NCBI GenBank assembly: GCA_964604825.1
Contig: CAZSAL010000065.1
Coordinates: 1-11,673, forward strand
DNA length: 11,673 nt
Direction: 5' to 3'
Origin: CAZSAL01 sp964604825
Lineage (GTDB): Bacteria; Elusimicrobiota; Elusimicrobia; 2-01-FULL-59-12
In this document: positions 6,173 to 11,673 of the stretch, piece after piece
Position numbering within the stretch: position 1 is the stretch's first letter
How the letters are laid out: every line of letters begins with the position of its first letter
Notes under the pieces: model-generated
Told to the model about the DNA's origin: nothing
The model's input: the letters and a program-made list of their open reading frames with translations, nothing else
The model's database searches: none
Program-made: the position numbers and the translations under genes

Positions 6173-8467
6173 CTATCGATTTTCTGGCCACTTTTTTATT
6201 CGAGAAAAAAAACCTTTTACCCCGCCGGGATGAACGGGACATTCCGGCGGCATCGTGCCTGGAAGAAAAAATTCCCTGCGCCTGTGCGGACAGCCGCTGC
6301 GGGCGCTGAAACCCGTATCGGTATCGATGGTCTTCTCGATAAGCTCTGAAGGCGCCGCGAAATCAAGCATCGCGATCTGACTCGAAGCCTGTTTCATGAA
6401 TGATACCCAAAGCGGCAGCGCTATTCCAGCCGCGGAGCGCCCCAGCGAGGCCGGATGATCAAAGCCGGCCCAGACGCCGCAGGCGAGGTTAGGCGTGTAG
6501 CCGACAAACCAGGCGTCCTGAAAATTTACGGAAGTCCCGGTTTTTCCCGCAGCCGGGATGTCCAGACCCATCTGACTCGAAGCCTTTCCAGTTCCCTCCT
6601 TAAGAACGTCCTGCAGCATGCTGGTCACCAGGAAAGCGCTTTCCGGGGAAACGGCGTTTCGCATATCCGGGAGATGCGTCTCAAAGGTATGCCCATCGGG
6701 ATCGAGGATCGTTTCAATATAGTAAGGCGGGTTGTAACGCCCTTCGTTGGCCAGCGTCGAGTAGGCCGAAGTCAGCTCAAGCGCGGTTGTTTCCGAAGTG
6801 CCCAGCGCAAGGGAAGGCACTTCCTTTAGCGGACTTGTGATTCCGCAGCGGCGGGCATATTCCGCAACTTTGCCCAGCCCCGTTTTCATAGCCAGGCGCA
6901 CCATAGGAACGTTATAGGAGTTCACCAGCGCTTCCCGCACGCTGACCTCGCTCCGGAATTTCTTGTCAAAGTTTTGCGGCGACCACCCCACCATATTACC
7001 GCCTGCGCCGTCCAGCGGCTTCACCGCGGTCAGGTTGCGGGCCCAGTCTCCGCCGGGAAGTTTTATCGTGAGAGGTTTATCTTCCAGCCGCGTGCTTGCC
7101 GCCGCCGTTCGCGTGTCAATCGCGGCCAGAACCACAAAAGGTTTGAAGGCCGACCCCGGCTGACGTTTCGCGCGCACTACCCGGTCAAAGGGATTCCGCG
7201 CATAATCAACGCCTCCTACCCAGGCGCGGATCGCACCGGAAGGCGGTTCGATGGCCACCATCGCAGCTTGGCCTGCGGCGGGCCTCAGGGCGGTTACTGC
7301 GTCATGCTGCAGAACCGGGTCAAGCGTGGTGAAAATGGTCCAGCCCTTGGTCAGCAGCACGGGCAGCGAATATTTTTCCGACAACTGGTTCTGCAGGAAG
7401 GCCGCAAAATATGGCGTCTCGCGCGCCTGAGCTTCAAGCGGGGCAAGCTTCAGAGGCTGCGCTTCCGCTTTCTGATAATCATCGGCGCTGATGAATCCCT
7501 GATCCTTCATAAGGGATAAAACGAGATTGCGTCTTGCCAGAGCGATTTCCGGATAGGCGCGAGGAGAATATCTGTTGGGAGACTGCAGGATGCCGGCCAG
7601 CGCGGCCGCTTCTCCTACGGAAAGATCGTGCGCAGGTTTGCCGAAATAAGACCGGCTCGCAGCGGCAAGCCCCAGAAGCGTCTGGCCGCCGTCTTCCCCC
7701 CAGTAGACCTGATTCAGGTACATTTCAAGGAGCTGCTCCTTTGAAAAGCGAACTTCAAGATAAAGAGCGATCAGCGCTTCGGAGAATTTGCGTTTCCAGG
7801 TGCGGTTGACGTTCAGAAAAACCGATCGCGCAAGCTGCTGGCTGATCGTGCTTGCACCCTGCCGTATGCCTCCGTGGCGCAGGTCGACCCAGAGCGCGCG
7901 GAGAATCCCCACCCAGTCGAACGCGCCATGCTGGTAAAAACGTTTGTCTTCAATGGCGACAATCGCTTTAGGAATGTGCGGCGGCAGGTCGGCCAGCACG
8001 ATCCGCGGGCGGTTTGCTCCAGGCAGGCTGCCCCACGCCGCGATTTGCACCGGTTCAAGGCGCCATAAGTCGAGATTTGTTTTCTGAGGCAGCGTTTCGA
8101 TCGAATCGATAACATTTTGCCTGAAGCTCAGGTGAATCCATTGGGCCGGGTATGCCTGATCCGGATAGCGGAAGGGCTTTGTGTATATATAAAGGTCGGG
8201 ATAATCCCCGGCATAATCGCCCGGTCTTAGCGCCGCCGGACTGGGTACGCGTCTGTAGCGCAGGAAACTCAGCATCTGCAGAAGATAAGGAAAGCGCAGG
8301 CCGTTGTTGCGCGTGAGGACCGTCCAGCGGCTGTAGACAAGGGTAATTTTATGGCTGCCAGGGTTAAGCAATTCTCCAAGCGTTTCCCTCCCCCGCGACA
8401 GGGGCGACTCGCAGGCGGGAAGGGTTATAAGGATAAAAGCAAGCGGCAGGAAAGCGATCTTTCGCAT
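6173..8467 (-). CDS. Class A penicillin-binding protein, PBP1B-like, with lipobox-like N-terminus
   Basis: This bifunctional peptidoglycan synthase polymerises lipid II and cross-links the stems in the periplasm. In the 764-residue product, residues 38-125 resemble the UB2H region of PBP1B (Arg-rich start, LLQMLSFLRYRRV, GDY, then a beta stretch). The GT51 domain covers about 155-335: AIEDKRFYQHGAFD with Glu173, QGASTISQQLAR, RKFSEALIALYLE and KEQLLEMYLNQVYWG with Glu248. The transpeptidase covers about 400-700: SAFK with Ser439/Lys442, SYN at 517-519 and KTGT at 642-645. The C-terminal cysteine-containing tail (about 725-747) is usual for the class. No key residue is missing. Instead of a cytoplasmic tail plus helix, the N-terminus is MRKIAFLPLAFILITLPACES, with a possible lipobox LPAC and Cys19. 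Start 8467 lies 4 nt after the feoB stop, suggesting coupled translation. The TTG- or ATG-type extension to 8512 would overlap feoB and spoil the signal. It may correspond to mrcB/ponB, but I leave the symbol blank. Confidence 0.93.
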   Translation of the reverse strand: MRKIAFLPLAFILITLPACESPLSRGRETLGELLNPGSHKITLVYSRWTVLTRNNGLRFPYLLQMLSFLRYRRVPSPAALRPGDYAGDYPDLYIYTKPFRYPDQAYPAQWIHLSFRQNVIDSIETLPQKTNLDLWRLEPVQIAAWGSLPGANRPRIVLADLPPHIPKAIVAIEDKRFYQHGAFDWVGILRALWVDLRHGGIRQGASTISQQLARSVFLNVNRTWKRKFSEALIALYLEVRFSKEQLLEMYLNQVYWGEDGGQTLLGLAAASRSYFGKPAHDLSVGEAAALAGILQSPNRYSPRAYPEIALARRNLVLSLMKDQGFISADDYQKAEAQPLKLAPLEAQARETPYFAAFLQNQLSEKYSLPVLLTKGWTIFTTLDPVLQHDAVTALRPAAGQAAMVAIEPPSGAIRAWVGGVDYARNPFDRVVRAKRQPGSAFKPFVVLAAIDTRTAAASTRLEDKPLTIKLPGGDWARNLTAVKPLDGAGGNMVGWSPQNFDKKFRSEVSVREALVNSYNVPMVRLAMKTGLGKVAEYARRCGITSPLKEVPSLALGTSETTALELTSAYSTLANEGRYNPPYYIETILDPDGHTFETHLPDMRNAVSPESAFLVTSMLQDVLKEGTGKASSQMGLDIPAAGKTGTSVNFQDAWFVGYTPNLACGVWAGFDHPASLGRSAAGIALPLWVSFMKQASSQIAMLDFAAPSELIEKTIDTDTGFSARSGCPHRRREFFLPGTMPPECPVHPGGVKGFFSRIKKWPENR

Positions 8468-8471
8468 CGGT

Positions 8472-10496
8472 CTATAAGTGGCCAAATAAAAGGCCGAGGT
8501 GGTATACGGCAAAAGACGCGGCGTAGGCGAAACAGTTCATGTACAGAAACATGAGTGCAGGGATTTTCCATCCCCCAGTTTCCCGGTGGGCTACAGCCAG
8601 AGTTGACGAACACTGTAGGGCAAAAGCGAAAAAGAACATCAAGGATACGGCGGTCAGCGGAGTCATGTCCTTCTGCAGGGCTTTTTGCAGGCCCTCGCGT
8701 TTTTCCCCCTGTTCTTCCACACTGTAAATCGTGGTCAGTGTGCTGATGATCACTTCCCGGGCCGCCTGCGCGGAGAGAAGTCCCACGCCGATTTTCCAGT
8801 CGAATCCCAGCGGTTTTATGGCCGGCTCGATAAATGTGCCGATGCGCCCGGCATAAGAATGCCGCACAGCATCGATACCGTTGACGCCGGGACCGGGTTT
8901 TTTCGGATAGCTAACCAGGAACCAGAGAATGATATTGACCGCAAGAATAACCGTGCCCGCCTGCTGCAGGAAAACTTTTGACCGGTCCCACATGTGCAGA
9001 AAAATGGACCGGAAATCCGGGATGCGGTATGGCGGCATTTCCAGGAAAAATGGGGTGCCGTTCGACTTGAGCCAGGAACTTTTCATCGCCAGCGCCGTAA
9101 CCATGGCTGCAACAAAGCCGGCGGCATATAATCCCAAAAGCGTCAGGGCGCGCAGCCGGAAAAACCGGCCAAAAACCGGAATGTCAGGCACAAAGGCGCT
9201 GATCAGCAGGGCGTAAACCGGGAGCCGCGCGCTGCAGGTCATGAAAGGCGCGACAAAAATGGTGGCCAGGCGATCGCGCCTGTTTTCTATGGTGCGCGTT
9301 GCCATGATGCCCGGAATAGCGCAGGCATAGGAGCTGATAAGCGGCAGGAAAGATTTCCCGTGCAGTCCCAGAGAATGAAGTATGCGGTCCATGGCCGCCG
9401 CGGCCCGCGGCAGATAGCCGAAGTTTTCCAGCACAGAGATGAAAAAGAAAACAACCAGGATCTGCGGCAGGAAAACGACCACCGATCCGACGCCTGCAAC
9501 AATCCCATCCGAAAGGAAACTTCTCCAGAAACCGGCGGGCAGGGCGTAGCGCACGAAGCCCGCCATCGCGGAGAATGCGGAATCGATCAGGTTCATAAAA
9601 GGCTGGGCCCAGGAAAAGATAGCCTGGAAAACGAGCATCACTATCGCCGCAAATAACAATGAGCCCCAGAATTTATGCATTACGACGGCATCCACCTTGT
9701 CCGACCAGGGATGCGGCTCGAGAGGTTTTTTGAGCACCGCCGAGGCAATATCTCGGGCGTTGCGCCGCCGCTCGGCCACCTTTGGCAAACTGGGGATTTT
9801 CAGCAGCTGACAGAATTCCGAAGAAGGACAATCGCTGACGCGGCAAACGCCATGAATCCCGGTGCGCATTTCTGTGGACGGGCAATCGGACGGCAGCGGG
9901 GAATTGACGGCGCCGCCGCCGGCCGTCGCATGGTGAGGCCAGCTGTCGATGAGGGATTCCAACTCCTTGAGGTTGGTCCCTTTTGTGGCGGAAATCATCA
10001 GGACCGGAACCCCGAGGATGCGCGATAATTCGCCGCTGTCGATAGCCGCTCCCCGCAGTTCCAGCTCGTCGCTCATGTTCAAAAGAACCGCCGCCGGTAT
10101 GCCCGTTTCAATAACCTGCAACACCAGATAAAGGCTTTTTTCCAGGCAGGTGCTGTCTACAACGCAAAGCACTCCATGCGGTCTGGAAATCTCTTTGTTC
10201 AAGCCGAGAATAATTTCCGCCGCTATGCGCTCCTCTTCGGATTTTGGAGTCAGTCCGTAGGTGCCGGGAAGATCAATAAGCTGAACGTCGGTGGAAGCAG
10301 TGCGGTATATCCCCGTCTTTTTTTCCACCGTAGCTCCGGCGTAGTTGGCGACTTTCTGTCGGAGCCCGGTCAGACGGTTAAACAGTGTCGTTTTCCCGGA
10401 GTTCGGGTTGCCCCCGACAGCAAGAATCAGGGCGCGGCGTTTTGCCGTTTCGGAAGTCGGAACTGCGGTTTCAGGTTGCGGCTTTGGTTTGGACAT
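8472..10496 (-). CDS. feoB: Ferrous iron transporter FeoB
   Basis: FeoB moves Fe2+ across the inner membrane under control of its N-terminal G domain. The 674-residue product has all the G motifs: GNPNSGKTT (29-37), GATVE with the switch Thr (54-58), DLPG (75-78), NMSD (140-143) and SAT (169-171). Membrane helices begin at about 275. The conserved transport cysteines are present in YACAIPG (Cys392), PFMTCSARLPVYA (Cys421) and LQCSSTLAVA (Cys629), and the GTR-type ATRT loop is intact. Length is a little short of E. coli FeoB (about 770). An unusual linker at about 195-240 holds four cysteines (205, 218, 223, 229) and a duplicated SDCPS(S/T)E motif. ATG 10496 is chosen, with a weak purine run (gaaaag) just upstream; a GTG at 10508 would add four residues. 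Either start lies inside the end of feoA, so the two are translationally linked. The PBP gene follows 4 nt after the stop. Confidence 0.96.
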   Translation of the reverse strand: MSKPKPQPETAVPTSETAKRRALILAVGGNPNSGKTTLFNRLTGLRQKVANYAGATVEKKTGIYRTASTDVQLIDLPGTYGLTPKSEEERIAAEIILGLNKEISRPHGVLCVVDSTCLEKSLYLVLQVIETGIPAAVLLNMSDELELRGAAIDSGELSRILGVPVLMISATKGTNLKELESLIDSWPHHATAGGGAVNSPLPSDCPSTEMRTGIHGVCRVSDCPSSEFCQLLKIPSLPKVAERRRNARDIASAVLKKPLEPHPWSDKVDAVVMHKFWGSLLFAAIVMLVFQAIFSWAQPFMNLIDSAFSAMAGFVRYALPAGFWRSFLSDGIVAGVGSVVVFLPQILVVFFFISVLENFGYLPRAAAAMDRILHSLGLHGKSFLPLISSYACAIPGIMATRTIENRRDRLATIFVAPFMTCSARLPVYALLISAFVPDIPVFGRFFRLRALTLLGLYAAGFVAAMVTALAMKSSWLKSNGTPFFLEMPPYRIPDFRSIFLHMWDRSKVFLQQAGTVILAVNIILWFLVSYPKKPGPGVNGIDAVRHSYAGRIGTFIEPAIKPLGFDWKIGVGLLSAQAAREVIISTLTTIYSVEEQGEKREGLQKALQKDMTPLTAVSLMFFFAFALQCSSTLAVAHRETGGWKIPALMFLYMNCFAYAASFAVYHLGLLFGHL

Positions 10497-10713
10497 AAAT
10501 CTTTTCACTGTCCGATCTGCGGATACATAAACGGTATCCCATCAGTTCAATTTCGACCGGGCCTCCAAGAGGCGCCTTGCGCAGGAACGTGATGGATTCC
10601 CCCGGGCCTATGCCGAGTTCCATAAGCTTGAGGCTGGTTTCGTCGGATGTGGCCAGCCTTTCCACAACCGCGCTTTCGCCGGGTTTTAAATCCAAAAGAG
10701 TTTTTATCGTCAT
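10471..10713 (-). CDS. feoA: Ferrous iron transport accessory protein FeoA
   Basis: FeoA is a small cytoplasmic SH3-like protein needed for Fe2+ uptake by FeoB. The 80-residue product has the family layout: LLDLKPGESAVVERL (6-20), then LKLMELGIGPGESITFLRKAPLGGPVEIEL with the MELG/GPG turn, and a final strand ending GYRLCIRRSDSEKIYV. Length is normal (about 75-85). ATG 10713 begins directly at the usual N-terminus; the leader has only a weak GGAT-type ribosome site. The 3-prime end overlaps the start of feoB by 26 nt. The acyltransferase gene ends 27 nt upstream, so feoA is probably not the first gene of its transcript. Confidence 0.95.
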   Translation of the reverse strand: MTIKTLLDLKPGESAVVERLATSDETSLKLMELGIGPGESITFLRKAPLGGPVEIELMGYRLCIRRSDSEKIYVQTKAAT

Positions 10714-10740
10714 AGGTTATCCGGGCGGGATACGCCTTTA

Positions 10741-11583
10741 TTATTTTATCTCTTTTTCCCAGAACGGGCTGAGCACGCCCCATTGGGTGGGATAGGACCT
10801 GAGATAACGTTCAAGATGGTCGCGATAAGCCGTCAGCAGCCGCGTGATCTGCAAAAGAAGGCTGCCCTTTATCGGCGGCAGGGGTGTTTCGAAAATGCAG
10901 CGGTAGCGTCCCGGGGCTTCACGGATGATAAAAACTGGAACAACCGTCGCCCTGGAGCGGGCGGCGATTGCCCAGGGACCGATCGGCAGCCTCGCAGCGC
11001 GCCCGGCGATTTTCACCCGGCGGCCTTTCTCGCCGAAAGGAATGTCCCCGACCATGCCGAGGATTTTCCCCTCGTCGATCGCCTGCACGCATGCTTCAGC
11101 GGCTCCGGACGCGGCGGAGATCCATTCCACCTCGGGATGGCGATGTTCCATGATCCATTCCACAACGGCGTCTTCGCGATAGGGCGCGTATACCCCGGCA
11201 AGCGTAAATCCATGCGCAATCATGGAAGGAATGCCCAGTTCCCAGTGCCCGAGGTGCGCGGTGACCATCATAAGGCGGTGTCCGGAATTTTCATAAACCT
11301 TTAAAAGGAACTCTTTGTCCATCGGAATGGAATCGACAAAGCGTTTGCTCTGGCAGAAAAAATCGACCGCAGCCATCATGAAATTGCCGAGCAGTTCTCC
11401 CGCCCGGTCGCGCGCCTCCGCTTCTCCAAGCAAAGGCGTAAGATTGCCGACGATAATTCCCCTTCTCCGGGGATTAAGCTTTACCGTTATCCTTCCCGCG
11501 AACCGGGCAAGCGGGTAGCGCAAGAAAGGCGGGATGATGTGGCGGAACAGAAATTTAAGAGTTTTGAAGAAGAACAGGGTCAT
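10741..11583 (-). CDS. Lipid A biosynthesis acyltransferase family protein (LpxL/HtrB-like)
   Basis: Members transfer a secondary acyl chain to lipid A, or related acyl groups to other glycolipids, at the inner face of the cytoplasmic membrane. The 280-residue product is close to family length (about 290-310). An N-terminal hydrophobic and basic segment (1-45) anchors the protein. The catalytic HX4E motif is TAHLGHWELG, with His110 and Glu115. VGDIPFGEKGRRVKIAGRAARLPIGPWAIA (178-207) matches the second conserved block, which positions the acyl donor and glycolipid, and PVFI follows. The C-terminus SYPTQWGVLSPFW is typical. ATG 11583 is chosen because the TTG-led extension to 11616 adds residues unlike the family. 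Which acyl donor or acceptor is used cannot be told. It is the first gene of the cluster that continues into feoA after 27 nt. Confidence 0.9.
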   Translation of the reverse strand: MTLFFFKTLKFLFRHIIPPFLRYPLARFAGRITVKLNPRRRGIIVGNLTPLLGEAEARDRAGELLGNFMMAAVDFFCQSKRFVDSIPMDKEFLLKVYENSGHRLMMVTAHLGHWELGIPSMIAHGFTLAGVYAPYREDAVVEWIMEHRHPEVEWISAASGAAEACVQAIDEGKILGMVGDIPFGEKGRRVKIAGRAARLPIGPWAIAARSRATVVPVFIIREAPGRYRCIFETPLPPIKGSLLLQITRLLTAYRDHLERYLRSYPTQWGVLSPFWEKEIK

Positions 11584-11590
11584 TTGGGGA

Positions 11591-11596
11591 ATTATA
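11591..11596 (-). promoter_or_regulatory. Possible -10 element upstream of the acyltransferase gene
   Basis: The coding strand reads TATAAT, 7 nt before ATG 11583. TTGCCA occurs at 11616-11611 and 11609-11604, but the first is 14 nt away, short of the usual 16-18. If used, transcripts would begin at or just before the start codon, giving a nearly leaderless mRNA, which would fit the lack of a Shine-Dalgarno sequence. Confidence 0.3.
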
Positions 11597-11600
11597 CTGA

Positions 11601-11614
11601 AAGTGGCAAGTGGC
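11601..11614 (-). repeat. Short tandem repeat, 7 bp by 2
   Basis: aagtggc is repeated twice without a gap, followed by a partial third copy (aag at 11615-11617). It lies in the promoter region of the acyltransferase gene and may alter promoter spacing if its copy number varies. Confidence 0.6.
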
Positions 11615-11673
11615 AAGAGCTAGTACTCCGTCAAATAAGTTTTTCCGGATCATATCCCAAACTTTTCCGGGCC
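11615..11673. other. Non-coding edge upstream of the acyltransferase gene
   Basis: No gene is visible. The bases ttttccgg occur twice, at 11641-11648 and 11663-11670, 22 nt apart in the same orientation. This spacing equals about two helical turns and could suit a dimeric regulator, but it may be chance. Confidence 0.35.

Noticed and set aside
6974..7519. Plus-strand open frame of 181 codons inside the PBP gene
   Set aside because: It is antisense to a fully motif-supported PBP, is Arg/Gly-rich and shows no domain features, as expected for a shadow frame in GC-rich DNA.
8468..8512. Longer PBP start overlapping feoB
   Set aside because: It would place 15 polar residues before the hydrophobic signal, overlap the end of feoB by 41 nt and has no ribosome site.
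10783..11304. Plus-strand open frame of 173 codons opposite the acyltransferase
   Set aside because: It is antisense to a gene with intact HX4E and other family motifs and has no recognisable domain.
1..11673. CRISPR array, tRNA, rRNA, IS element or prophage genes
   Set aside because: I saw no regularly spaced repeats, cloverleaf-like segments, transposase or integrase motifs, or phage genes on either strand.

Overview
The window reads as chromosomal DNA of a Gram-negative bacterium. It carries a lipid A-type acyltransferase, a class A penicillin-binding protein with an UB2H-like region and two small outer-membrane beta-barrel proteins. One menaquinone gene belongs to the futalosine route (mqnD), which argues against enterobacteria. 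The mix of DUF6268-like and DUF3996/BAPKO_0422-like barrels with futalosine genes is the kind seen in deeper-branching Gram-negative phyla (Verrucomicrobia-, Elusimicrobia-, Omnitrophica- or deltaproteobacteria-like). I cannot fix the phylum from the sequence. Coding density is high, base composition is moderately GC-rich by eye, and I see no mobile element, tRNA, rRNA or CRISPR array.

Layout. (1) Positions 121-1401, minus: a six-helix HdeD/DUF308-type membrane protein fused to a C-terminal domain that looks like a circularly permuted papain-like (NlpC/P60, LRAT-like) fold. (2) Positions 1481-3475, plus: an MFS transporter followed after 3 nt by a secreted DUF6268-like barrel protein. (3) Positions 3480-4352, minus: mqnD, convergent with the barrel gene with only 4 nt between stops. 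(4) Positions 4407-5537, plus: an exported TPR-like protein, divergent from mqnD. (5) Positions 5639-11583, minus: a tight five-gene cluster read in the order lipid A-type acyltransferase, feoA, feoB, class A PBP, small outer-membrane barrel.

The minus-strand cluster is the main feature. Gaps are 27 nt, an overlap, 4 nt and 33 nt, so one transcript is likely. It combines ferrous iron uptake (FeoA/FeoB) with outer-membrane lipid, peptidoglycan and barrel genes. A nested stem-loop at 5555-5640 separates it from the convergent TPR gene.

The items most worth a second look are four. They are the HdeD-peptidase-like fusion; a four-cysteine insert with a duplicated SDCPS(S/T)E motif in the FeoB linker; a class A PBP whose N-terminus looks like a lipoprotein signal rather than a cytoplasmic tail plus helix; and the gene order of the feo cluster. 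None of these amounts to a clearly new defence or mobile system, and most of the window is ordinary housekeeping and envelope content.
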